Of a stretch of 64,000 bases of DNA, positions 48,762-61,774 are shown piece by piece. The notes below the pieces were generated by a model. That model worked only from the letters and a program-made list of their open reading frames with translations. It made no database searches and was not told the origin of the DNA. Every line of letters begins with the position of its first letter. The first letter of the stretch is position 1. A program made the position numbers and the translations under genes. This DNA is from Phallus indusiatus (Eukaryota > Basidiomycota > Agaricomycetes > Phallales > Phallaceae). The stretch covers positions 1-64,000 of the forward strand of contig JAQFWX010000116.1 in assembly GCA_027605045.1 (NCBI GenBank), given 5' to 3'.

Positions 48762-49173
48762 CTGACCGACCTCAAGTCACACTGTGACTATGATTTTCTT
48801 CACTAGCTGAAACGTCATAATATCTAAGATCTTTCCCCTTGCGAAATTGCAAAGCTGACAATAGAAGATCTAGTTATTTATTATCACCCACATAATTAAA
48901 GCAACTTTAAATTCGAAATTTTAAAAGATCACCAAAAGACTCCACCGCAGTAGTAATACCTAGAGCATCGTGTCGGCTCAATTAGCCTTTGGGGGCATCT
49001 TTATCTCCAAAGGTGAGTCCATGGAAATTATCATTTGGATACCTTACAATCCTGCAGCTTAGTGAGTCTCCAATACTACTTTTTGCCATCAAAGCTACTT
49101 CCATGCTAATTACTATGAAATCCAAAACTCAAAAACTAATAGATACAAAAGGTCATTGGAGAAATGTGCCTAA
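48762..49173. other. Intergenic region upstream of the aminopeptidase
   Basis: AT-rich, with no recognised feature other than the expected promoter. Confidence 0.35.
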
Positions 49174-50825
49174 TCATGAAGGACTTGAAGGCTCCTCGGG
49201 CGTTCGTCGGATACTTCCATTATTGTGTTCTCCGGTGCAGTTTCCGTGACTTTCCAGGTCTTGTTGGTGACTCCATTCTACGCTAGCAACTCCAATATCA
49301 TCGGATTCTGGCATATCATTATCCCCCAATTCCATCCGTATACTTGTCTCAACGTTTTGAACCACAGCACGAAACATAGACAACTCTGCCTGGTTTGATG
49401 GTTCTTCTGACTCGGCGTAGCACGTCTTTCTCAGTTGAAAAAGGAATCGGCCAAGGATGATAGGTGATATCCTGGAAAAGGTGAGTTCATTGCATGATGA
49501 CTTTACTGAATCTTGACGTACGCCATTTCCAATGGTTCGTCGACACCCGTAATCGTCGACTAGGTGATATGATTGTTATCAAGGTAAAAGCGGGTGGTTT
49601 CAGCGTATACGTACTCTAATGAACTGGATAAAATTCAGTATTCTGTAGCCATTTAAGCCAGTGTCTTACCTTGTACGCACAAATATCAGCGGTTGACCAA
49701 GCAGCGATCAGCCTATGGGTTGTTCAGCCTCCAATACTGCATTGGCTGATCCAAGCACAGAAGCTTACATGAATCGGAAGATTCCTAGCATAGATGGTAA
49801 ATTCTGTTTTTATAATGAAATAGCAGGCTTACCCTGACGTATGAAGAGGGTCGTAAGGGATTCGGATGTTTGCTCACCAATGTCAGTGGCAGCCTGACGC
49901 CGCCAGGAAATTCGAAACACTCGGGACGCGCCATGAACGACCCAAGCATGATAGAGAGTGATAACAAGAACACCAATATCGAAGGCCACAAGAGACGCTT
50001 CACCGATGATACCTTCCTACTTGTGAGAACATCTCTTACGGGTCAGGGCTTTTTTAAAATCCTTACTCCTGGTAGCATCGGTTGTGTGAGGATGGTTAGA
50101 GGACAGTGAAAGGCGGTCACATACAAGGTACTAAATGAGTTTCCTTCCAAATAGGAATCATTGCATTTCCACCATTTGAAGAATCCCTTTAGTATCCGGA
50201 TTAAGTACGCCCTGACAGAACTGACGAGAACTGAAAATTCCTACGAAAGCCGTGCCTACGTTAACCATGTATATGAACCCCAACAGAATCAATGATTTTT
50301 TATTATGGGGAGCGACAGCGTATGCACGTCCAAACAATAAGCCTTAAATTGGATTAGATTTGAGACAGAAACGAACACAGAAATTTGAACCTTGAATGCC
50401 AATTGCTGCAAAACCAAAAAACAGGGTTTGGCTAAAACTTAAACCATTGCATGCACTAGTACTGATACCGGGATTCTGAAACGCTGAAAAGGCAAGACTG
50501 CCCATGGTTCCAAACTGCGCGCAAGCATACAAAATGGGAACAACATAAATGATGCGCCGGGTCCTGAGGTACTCTATGCTCCTGGGAGCAGTTAATATAG
50601 TGTCATAGACGATGAGGGCTTCCTCAATTTTCTAGTCGTTAACAATGATTCGGCGTTGAATACTGACTTAGTGAACTCACTCATGGCTGCAAATGTGACA
50701 TAGCCATACGCCTGGCTGGAACATCTTGTGTATATTTTGTTAGCGAAAGGAAGTTAAAGGACTCACAAATCTTCTGCTGCTTGCAATGTTAGCGGAACGC
50801 TGGACTGGGAAGTGTATGTGCTCAT
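49174..50825 (-). CDS. Fungal seven-transmembrane protein, DUF6533-like, family member A
   Basis: Starts MSTYTSQSSVPLTLQAAEDL (ATG 50825). Then come SSQAYGYVTFAAM and LIVYDTILTAPRSIEYLRTRRIIYVVPILYACAQFG, an Ala/Phe-rich helix, SACNGLSFSQTLFFGFAAIGIQG, GRAYAVAPHNKKSLILLGFIYMVN and further helices. The cytoplasmic end has SPIILGRFLFQLR and then ELSMFRAVVQNVETSIRMELGDND, with a polar tail. The YVTFAA...VYDTIL...EIEYI-like start followed by about seven helices resembles DUF6533-type membrane proteins that are abundant in agaricomycetes. Their function is unknown. A and the next two genes (B and C) share intron positions and the ELGDND tail, so they form one family. A is clearly more diverged. 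The frame between 49640 and 49960 needs several short introns that I could not all fix. Confidence 0.65.
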
Positions 50826-51399
50826 ATTGTTGGTTGTAGGGATTTGTTCAACTCAAGGGGTTATGCCACGAGATGCTTAATTTATAACAGAATGCGATTT
50901 TGATTTCAGTAATGTCAGTCATATCTGAACAGAATATCAATATTTCGAAGCTTGAACATCTCATGTCAACAAAACCAACCAGGCGGAAATTAATTGGCTC
51001 GCCATAATAATGATATCCCGCTGGCAGGAAACACAATTGAGAGATAAGAACCTAGAAGGTTCTTCGCCGCCGGTTGATCCGATGCATATTGAAGTGATTC
51101 GTGAAGACATCGTGCCAATGGCCTTTGTTTTATGTCCTGTTTATGTGCGTGGTGTTGGTTGTTCGTATTACACCATGCAGCTGTCGAGAGTTCGAAAAAC
51201 TTGAACCGGGGGATTATGAAGAGAGTAGTTGAATGAGAAACTCTTTGAGGTTGTAAAGTTCTCGGCGCAGCTGGCGTTTTAACGCAGTTCAATGAAGCCT
51301 TGATCTCGCGTTCGAAGATCGAACAAGGTTCAACACGATAGTTTTACGATAACTATGAATATTGAGAACAACGAGAATCGAAGTTTAGAGATGATTCCA
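50826..51399. other. Intergenic region between members A and B
   Basis: Contains a 100-codon minus-strand frame at 50990-51292 with no recognised motif. It probably includes the promoter of member A. Confidence 0.35.
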
Positions 51400-51714
51400 G
51401 TGGAGTGGGAGATGGCCGCGTGACTGATCATATCAACGGGTATCTGCCAGGTTTAAGCTCTCACGCGCGCACGACATACTCCAATCTGGACGTCTTTCAA
51501 AGTTCAACGTTCTTGAAAATAGCTTTACCCCTAATCGATCAAGCTGAGACGTCCTTTTTGGTCAGAGCCTGTTGTCTTCATGTCCATCACCGTAGTCGTT
51601 GGGCCGACATGTTACAGTTCACATTGCGGTCACAGAGCACTCTGTAGATCAGGTTACAATCACTGAAAAGTAATTGCCTTGATGCTTTACAATTTCTATT
51701 TTACATGTGCATTA

Positions 51715-53454
51715 TTAAATTTGATCGAAGTGTGTAATTATGATAGACCTCTCGGGTTCCTCGGGCCTTTGCCAAATATCATTGTCATCGCCGGTCTCGC
51801 TACTAGCATAGTAGGTCCCTAAGTTCTCAAAGTCCCGTTGAAAACTTGGACCTGAGGTACTATTTCCGGTATCTCCAAGGTACCTGCTATTATCAGATCC
51901 TTTGATATCGTTGTCTCCCAATTCAATTCTTATACCCGTCTCAATGTCCCGGACCGCGGCTCGAAATGTAGACAGCTCTACTCGGTTCGATGACTCCTCT
52001 GGCTCAGCGCAGTATCTACTTCTTAATTGAAAAATGAATCGACCGAGAATGATAGGTGATAATCTGGAGAAAGTATGTTTAGTTGTATGGCTCCGCATTT
52101 TGTAGTAAACATACGCCATTCCCAATGGTTGATCAACTCCTGCAATCGATGGCTAAAGTTACATAGTTGTTATGATGCTGAGAGCAGGCAATCTTAGCAT
52201 ACACATACTCTAGCGAACTTTACAATTTTCAGTACACGTCATTAATTGAATTGATGTCTCACTTTGTACACACAAGCATCAGCGGTCGACCAAGCAGCGA
52301 GCAATCTGTGTGAATATGGTATTGGTCTGTGCTCGTCCGGGTATATGAGCGGATGCAAACTTACAGGAATCGGAATACCCCTAATAAGGTTTCGTAAATT
52401 TCAAATTTTAACATATAAAAATAATCGGGCACCTTGACGAATAAAAAGGTTGATGAGGGATCCGGGTGAACCCTCAGATCTCAGGGAAAAAGTGCGTCGA
52501 GACAAGCCACGGAAGGCCCACGCATGATAAAGAGTGACAACAAGGATACCAAGGTCGAAAAAGATGAGAGACACTCCAATAACGACACCTTCCTATTTTT
52601 GAAGCTAAACAATCAAAAACAAGTAGTTGAAATTTTACCCCTGACAGCACAAGTTGTGTGAGGATCACTGTAAAACGAAGAAAGTTCACATACATAAGAG
52701 AAGTCCAACTTCCTTGAACTGTACTACATTTCCACCAACGAAACAGTCCCTTTACGGCGTGATCAAAATTATTTAGGAGAAAAAGAGGAAATTTCCTACG
52801 AAAGCGGAGCCTACAATTACTACGTATGCAAATCCCAGCAAAACCATTACCTTTTTATTATGAGGAGCAATAGCATATGCACGTCCCAATAATAAACCTT
52901 TGATCAATGAGTTGTGTGTGTTGGACCAAAGCAGTGGGTAGAAAACTGAACCTTGAACACCGATTGCTCCAAATCCGGAACATAAATCCTGCACAAGGCG
53001 TAAACCGTTGCATGCACCTGGACTAACAGAACAAATATTAACGCAGTGTATAAATATGTTTATACACGTAAGTACCTTATGAAATGTGGTAGCGCGGCAT
53101 TCTGAAATGCTATGGAAGCAAGACTTCCCAGAGCTCCGAATTGTCCACAGATGTACAAAATGACAACAATATTAGAACGTCGACCCTTGATATACTCTAT
53201 GCCGTGAGGGACGATTAATATGGTGTCATAGACGATAAGAGCTGTCTCGATGCATTAATAAAAAAACACCGCTGCCTTGAACATAGTATGCTATTGACTT
53301 GGAAAGCTCACCCAAGGCTGCAAATGAGACGTAGTTGTATGCTATACTAAAACTACTTTTCAAGAATAAACCTCCTTTTATAATAGAAGACTTACAAGTC
53401 TTGTTCCGCTTGCACCGTTGGTATAATGTTAGGTTGAGGAGAAAAAGTATCCAT
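51715..53454 (-). CDS. Fungal seven-transmembrane protein, DUF6533-like, family member B
   Basis: Starts MDTFSPQPNIIPTVQAEQDL (ATG 53454). The next exons give YNYVSFAAL and LYDTILIVPHGIEYIKGRRSNIVVILYICGQFG, with GSLASIAFQNAALPHFI, then CNGLRLVQDLCSGFGAIGVQGSVF, GRAYAIAPHNKKVMVLLGFAYVVIVGSAFVG and more helices. The tail contains SPIILGRFIFQLRSRYCAEPEESSNRVELS, FRAAVRDIETGIRIELGDND and an acidic end (PEEPERSIIITHFDQI). It is the same family as A and nearly identical to C. Splice sites match C, and the frame looks open in the exons I checked. Role unknown; a surface sensor or transporter-like function is only a guess. Confidence 0.7.
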
Positions 53455-54140
53455 CGCCTGTAAGGAGCTTTTCCTGGGTGTTATATATCCATAACTCGAG
53501 GGTTACGAGAGTGCCCAAAAATGTACTCAACTGTCAGGCTTGAAGGGCGCTACATCACATCCATTAGAAGACAGGACAGGCCACAGCATCAGAATAATTG
53601 TTTCATGCTTCTCATGCTTCACCATGGTAATTTACGGTGGAAACTGAAATGCAGTGAACTCGCCGCCTCGTGCATTGGTTTGTCTTCGTTGAATGAACCC
53701 TGTCTCAAACTCGTCGTCAATTCTAAATGCAGGACTGAAAAAGAGATGTAAGGCTGTGAAAATAGCAGCTGAAAAAGATCCCCTGTTTTGATGAAGTTGG
53801 TTTCCAATCTTCCAAACTGTCTTGTGCCCAATGGACAAGATAAATTTACTGTGGTATCACCAAATATGAGTGACTGCGATCATTTGTATTGAGATCTTGA
53901 GATTTTCTTAGTTGATTCTGGCGCTGAAATCCAAGCGTTTGTTCGAATTCGGAAGCTAGCGCTTCAAATTCTCTTCCCGCCAACGGATTGCAAACACCGC
54001 ACTTGACTATAATGTTATAGATGTTCAATCTCCTTTAGCTCAATGTCTATACGCCGTCGCTCTCAATTGTTATCCAACAGTCTGATATTTGTTCATTTCA
54101 ATTTCTGTATTATGATTTATCTATTGGTTAAGGTCCTCAC

Positions 54141-54540
54141 TTACAGCAGTTTGCATTACGTAAGTCCGGCGCTCGTTTTGTCAATACAATCATCGAAACC
54201 TTGCGAACGCGATAGCTCGTGCAATTTTGAGAATTTTAACTTACTGTTTCTTCAAAATATGTCCAAAAATACTTTATCTAGTGCACTGTTCAATTTTTAT
54301 GAGTTACTTTGAGGTTTTCCCCATTGCTGTTTTTTGGGGAGAAAAGGTCAAACTTTGGGGTGCACATTTATAAGCTTGGTAAAGTACATGATGCACTAGA
54401 TCTAATATATCTGAACATATCCTAAAGAAACAGTAAGTAAAAATCTTCAAAATTGGACGAGCTATTGCGTTCGCAAGGTCTCAGTGATTATCTTGACAAA
54501 ACGAGCGCCGGACTTACGTAATGCAAACTGCTGTAACAAG
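54141..54540. mobile_element. Non-autonomous inverted-repeat transposon (MITE), about 0.4 kb, with empty site at 58656
   Basis: The ends are long inverted repeats. Starting TTACAGCAGTTTGCATTACG at 54141, the first 44 bases match the reverse complement of the right end (54493-54536) exactly. Pairing continues with mismatches for about 150 bases, leaving a short centre near 54310-54380. Copy 2 of the duplication reads straight across (CCTCACTTAACCAC near 58651-58664), so this is an insertion. TTA flanks both sides (54141-54143 and 54541-54543). A TTA target duplication would fit the PIF/Harbinger type (TWA), with the element then being 54144-54540 and an extra CAAG at the right end. No transposase is encoded. 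The superfamily is an inference; insertion and inverted repeats are seen directly. Confidence 0.88.
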
Positions 54541-54872
54541 TTAACCACACTCTGTTTTCCGCTCAGTATGTACATCAAGGACAAGTGGATACCACGAAAG
54601 TTCAAGTTGGTACTAGAAAAATTTGAGTCATGATATGTATAAGCGCAAGGGTAATGTAAAACTCGGGACTAGAAAATGGTCCGAAAGTTGAGATTCCCTT
54701 GCAAACAGCAAGGGCTCTCCATCCCGTTCAAATTGCTTCCATCTGCATGTTGCTTGTTCCTATTTTTATTTGTTGCGCGGTCCTTCTTTTCTCACGTGAA
54801 GTGCTACACTTCTAATGTTCTATCCTGTTCTATCTCACTGCTGATTCCGCATTCCAACTTTCTAATAATACA

Positions 54873-55265
54873 TTGAATTTGTGCAAATCTTCGTCCATTG
54901 GTTCAGTAAATAAAGTTTCTTCGAGTCCTCTCAGGAACCGCATGTTGTTCCTACTGGTAGATCTCGACAATGCCACGTATGCGTTGAAAGCGGTGATTCT
55001 TCCGCTGGGTGGTTTCGCTAGGTCGATTATAACGGGATTAACAGTTTGGCCTTGTGACTTATAGTCTGTGAACGCGTAAGTGGGTGTAACGGCAAACTAT
55101 AGACGATTTATCCTAACCCCCGCCCCCCCTTGCAGCCTAAAATCGTGCCCCTTCGAATCTGGATCTGTATTGCTGGCCCACATTGACGCAAACCGTAATC
55201 CACTTCTTGGGCTTGATAGGCTACAAAAAAGTTCAATTGGGAGTGTTGTCTTATTATACAGAAGG
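54873..55265 (-). pseudogene. Decayed C-terminal fragment of a PIF1-like / Helitron-type helicase
   Basis: Minus-strand translation of 54880-55096 gives TPTYAFTDYKSQGQTVNPVIIDL, then AFNAYVALSRSTSRNNMRFLRG and ETLFTEPMDEDL. This is the last helicase block (motifs V-VI, with YKSQGQT and the AYVALSRS signature) of PIF1-like helicases in fungal genomes and Helitrons. Directly upstream a TAG replaces the Gln expected after INRR, and farther upstream the frame is lost. There is no intact helicase in the window. It sits between the two copies of the segmental duplication, outside both. Confidence 0.75.
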
Positions 55266-56144
55266 TGAAATAGAGAGCGTCCACGTACTCGTAAAATCAG
55301 TCGATGACTCCATTAAACGAATCGAGGTCGTCACGGCTACATACAGCCCATTGAATAGGATTCTAAACTTCCATTCAAGTGAGTTACAGTATTTTACAAC
55401 ATGGTTGTATACTCACCGCTTTGAAAGCCGCTGCAATGGATTTCGTTACGCAGACTCGTGCAGTGTCCTTGTTCCCAATCAGTACTCTGCAACAACGAGT
55501 ATTCGTTTTGTGCAGATCAGGGATGGATCAACCAATGATCTTAGAGAAGTACTCACAGAGACGTTTCAACATGGAAAGTATGGTTTCGAAAGATGGAGTG
55601 CTCCCAGAACTGTCGCTTCAGACAAGAAAGATTGGCAATAAACTTCGTTGGTTATTGAATTGGATCACATCATTCCCTTAGATTCCAAGATGTCATCGTC
55701 ACCTTCGGAAGTTTTCAGAAATAGCTGAGGAATGGATGGAATCAGTCACTTCCTTCACTCCCACGATTGTATTTATGATCAAGGTGGCCAAGCACGTATT
55801 GTACAAGAAAGCGTCCGAAGGTGGCAATGTGACTTGTTCTCCTGAGATTAAAAAGCCTTGGTTGGACGCAGTTCAGTCAGCAGAATACTTGCAAAGGTGA
55901 GCTGCGTTTCGGTTTGAATCAAATTTGATTACTCGACTATTCATGGCGAGGAATTTTTGGATACTACAACAAAACACTTTGCTTGGTTGTAAATTGACCT
56001 CTTGTTGTAACATACCCGCTCAGGCAAAGATGATATACGATAGCATTGTTTACTTTGCAGTAAAGGGATTGAGGGGTTTAGAATGTTATATAATGCTTCC
56101 GACATAATGACAAATCCTAAGACGTTCTGTTTGCAAGGGTTTCC
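55266..56144. other. Unassigned spacer between the duplication copies
   Basis: A plus-strand frame of 152 codons (55183-55641) overlaps the helicase relic and is probably antisense to decayed helicase sequence. No other motif is seen. Confidence 0.35.
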
Positions 56145-58800
56145 GAGTGGGATGGCTGCGTGACTGATCATATCAACGGCGATCTGGGTTTAAGCTCTCA
56201 ACATGTTACAATTCACACTGCGGTCACAGAGCACTCTGTAGATCAGGTTACAATCACTGAAAAGTAATTGCCTTGATGCTTTACAATTTCTATTTTACAT
56301 GTGCATTATTGAATTTGATCGAAGCAGTGTGTAATTATGATAGACCTCTCGGGTTCCTCGGGCCTTTGCCAAATATCATTGTCATCGCCGGTCTCGCTAT
56401 TAGCATAGTAGGTCCCTAAGTTCTCAAAGTTCCGTTGAAAACTTGGACCTAAGGTACTATTTCCGGTATCTCCAAGGTACCTGCTATTATCAGATCCTTT
56501 GATATCGTTGTCTCCCAATTCAATTCTTATACCCGTCTCAATGTCCCGAATCGCGGCTCGAAATGTAGACAGCTCTACTCGGTTTGATGACTCCTCTGGC
56601 TCAGCGCAGTACCTACTTCTTAATTGAAAAATGAATCGACCGAGAATGATAGGTGATAATCTGGAGAAAGTATGTTTAGTTGTATGGCTCCGCACTTTGT
56701 AGTAAACATACGCTATTGCCAATGGTTGATCAACTCCTGCGATCGATGGCTAAAGTTCAAACATAGTTGTTATGATGCTGAAAGCGCGCAATCTTAGCAT
56801 ATACATACCCTAGCGAACTGTACAATTTTCAGTACACTGTCATTAATTGAATCGATGTCTTACCTTGTACACAAAAGCATCAGCGGTCGACCAAGCAGCA
56901 AGCAGCCTATGTAAATATGTGTTGATCTATCATGCTCCTCCGGGTACTAGTATTAGCTGATGTAAGAATTTGAACTTACAGGAATCGGAATACCCCTAAT
57001 AAGGTTTCGTTAGATTTTGAATTCAACATATAAATATAATCGGGCACCTTGACGAATAAAAAGGTCGGTGAGGGATCCAGCGTCGAGTGAACCCTCAGAT
57101 CTCAGTGAGAAGGTTCGTCGAGACAAGCCCCGGAGAGCCCACACATGGTAAAGAGTGACAACGAGAATGCTGATGTCAAAGAAGATGAGAGAAGCTTCAA
57201 TAATGACACCTTCCTATTTTTGAAGCTAAATGATCAAAAACAAGTGATTATAATTTTACCCCTGACAACACAAGTTGTGTGAGGATCATTATAAAACAAA
57301 AATGCTCACGTACATCAGAACAGGCAAGTTTCCTTGAACTGTACTACATTTCCAATAGCGAAACAGTCCCTTTTACTATGTGATCAAAATTATTCAGAAA
57401 AAAAAAGAGGAAATTTCCTACGAAAGTGGAGCCTATAGTTACTAAGTATATGAATCCCAGCAAAACCATTACCTTTTTATTATGAGGAGCAATAGCATAT
57501 GCACGTCCCAATAATAAACCTTTGATTGAATAAATGCGTTATGTGTGTTGGACCAAAATAATAGGTGGCAAACTATACCTTCAACGCCAATTGCTGCAAA
57601 TCCGGAACATAGGTCCTGCACAAAGCGTAAACTGTTACATGCCCCGGGACTAACAAATCAAGTATTAACGTAGTGTATAAGTATGTTTATACACATAAGC
57701 ACCTTATGAAACGTGGCAGCGTGGCATTCTTGAATGCTGTAGAAGCAAGACTTCCCAGAGCTCCAAATTGTCCACAGATGTACAAAATAACAACAATATT
57801 AGAACGTCGATCCTTGATATACTCTATGCCGTGAGGGACGATTAATATGGTGTCATAGACGATAAGAGCTGTCTCGATGCATTAATGAGCATAGTATGCT
57901 ATTGATTTGGAAAGCTCACTCAAGGCTGCAAATGAGACGTAGTTGAATGCTATACTAAAACTACTTTCAAGAATCAACCTCCTTTTATAATAGAAGACTT
58001 ACAAGTCTTGTTCCGCTTGCACCGTTGGTATAATGTTAGGTTGGGGAGAAAAAGTATCCATCGCCTGTAAAGGAGCTTTTCCTGGGTGCTATATATCCAT
58101 AATTCGAGGGTTACGAGAGTGCCCAAAAATGTACTCAACTGTCAGGCTTGAAGGGCGCTACATCACATTCATTAGAAGATAGCACCGGCCACAGCATCAG
58201 AATAATTGTTTCATGCTCCTCGTGCTTCACCATGGTAATTTACAGTGGAACTGAAATGCAGTGAACTCGCCGCCTCGTGCATTGGTTTGTCTTTGCTGAA
58301 TGAACCCTGTCTCAAACTTGTCGTCAATTCTAAAAAGAGACGTAAGGCTGTGAAAATAGCAACTGATAAAGATCCTCTGTTTTGATGAAGTTGGTTTCCA
58401 ATCTTCCAAACTGTCTTGTACCCAATGGACAAGATAAATTGACCGTGGCATCACCAAATATAAATCACTGCGATCATTTGTACATGTCTGGAGATTTTCG
58501 TAGTTGATTCGGAAGCTAGCACGGCGCTGGCGACCCAGTGAGCGCTTCAAATTCTCTTCCAGCCAACGGATTGCAAACACCGCACTTCAACAGTCTGATA
58601 TTTGTTCATTTCAATTTCTGTATTATGATTTATCTATTGGTTAAGGTCCTCACTTAACCACACTTTGTTTTCCGCTCAGTATGTACATCAAGGACAAGTG
58701 GATACCACGAAAGTTGGTACTAGAGGAATTCGAGCCAATGATGTGTATAAGCACAAGGGTAATGTAAAACTCGGGATTAGAAAAGTAGTCCGAAAGTAAA
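56145..58800. repeat. Direct segmental duplication, copy 2 (holds member C; empty transposon site)
   Basis: Matches 51400-54690 with small substitutions and indels. It lacks the inverted-repeat element, an 80-base stretch near 58590, and part of the left end. The copies are in the same orientation, offset by about 4.6 kb, and similarity extends through introns and flanks, so the duplication was segmental and fairly recent. Confidence 0.9.
56306..58061 (-). CDS. Fungal seven-transmembrane protein, DUF6533-like, family member C
   Basis: Starts MDTFSPQPNIIPTVQAEQDL (ATG 58061), identical to B over this exon. Next come FNYVSFAAL and LIVYDTILIVPHGIEYIKDRR, with NIVVILYICGQFGALGSLAST, and later GRAYAIAPHNKK. 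The tail has FRAAIRDIETGIRIELGDND and ends FDQIQ. Differences from B are scattered replacements in the exons I compared (for example STLGPSFQRN against STSGPSFQRD) with no obvious stop codon. Intron positions are the same. Whether both copies are expressed cannot be told. An insertion of ATAAATG near 57533 changes the exon-intron region after the GLLLG block, so one splice junction may differ from B. Confidence 0.65.
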
Positions 58801-58893
58801 AAAAAAGGTCCACATATTTCTACAATAACGATGTCGAAAGGATTGATTTAGCGGATCGAGGTTCATCGATGCTCAGGTGGTATTATTAACATT

Positions 58894-61240
<2,347 letters not shown>

Positions 61241-61774
61241 GATGAAAACAACGATAGAGAGAAGATGGTATGTAAAGAGACGGAAATGTGAAAGTTAGTT
61301 AGAGAGCGTAAGATGTTGGAGGAGAAGAAGGGTCGATCTGAACCAGGTCAATTTATAGCGCTCTGAGGTAAAAAAAAAATTACATGTCTCTAGGCCTGGT
61401 TTCTTACAAATAAAATTTATGTTATACACACACACTGTTGCCTTGCCTTTTCACCGGAAACTGATGAAACCGTCTGTCGAGGCGATGAATTGAAATAGAT
61501 TTATCAGCGCACGGTACGTGCGGCCTGTTTCGCTAAGAAGTAACTAGTAGGGTTTGCACCGAACCCGGAGGAAAGCAAGGTCGGCCTATAGTTCATACAT
61601 ATATTATTAGACACTGCCTTTTCTTGTGTATATATCACTGATAGGAAAAAGCTGTGCAACGTGCGTTCGAATTCTATCTTTGTGTTTGATGAAAACAAAG
61701 GGTACAATGCGTACAGTATCACCCTAACGGTGGTTACTGACGCACCCTTAAATCAACCTCAGCTCCGACATGAT
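61241..61774. other. Intergenic region, GFA1 promoter and GH43 3' flank
   Basis: Includes a poly-A tract at 61370-61379 and short frames only. No TATA box is obvious for GFA1. Confidence 0.35.

Larger units (their letters stand above)
51400..54690. repeat. Direct segmental duplication, copy 1 (holds member B and a mobile-element insertion)
   Basis: From about 51400 to 54690 the sequence matches 56145-58800 almost throughout, including non-coding flanks, introns and the 3' region. Copy 1 is longer because it keeps about 150 bases near 51450-51600, about 80 bases near 53985-54070, and the 0.4 kb inverted-repeat element at 54141. The match stops near 54690 (GTCCGAAAGT in both copies). Confidence 0.9.

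Noticed and set aside
53619..53838. Minus-strand frames of about 70 codons, repeated at 58211-58580
   Set aside because: Their presence in both places is due to the segmental duplication. The frames differ by indels between copies, so they are not under coding constraint.
55183..55641. 152-codon plus-strand frame
   Set aside because: It overlaps and probably runs antisense to the decayed helicase sequence and has no recognisable domain.
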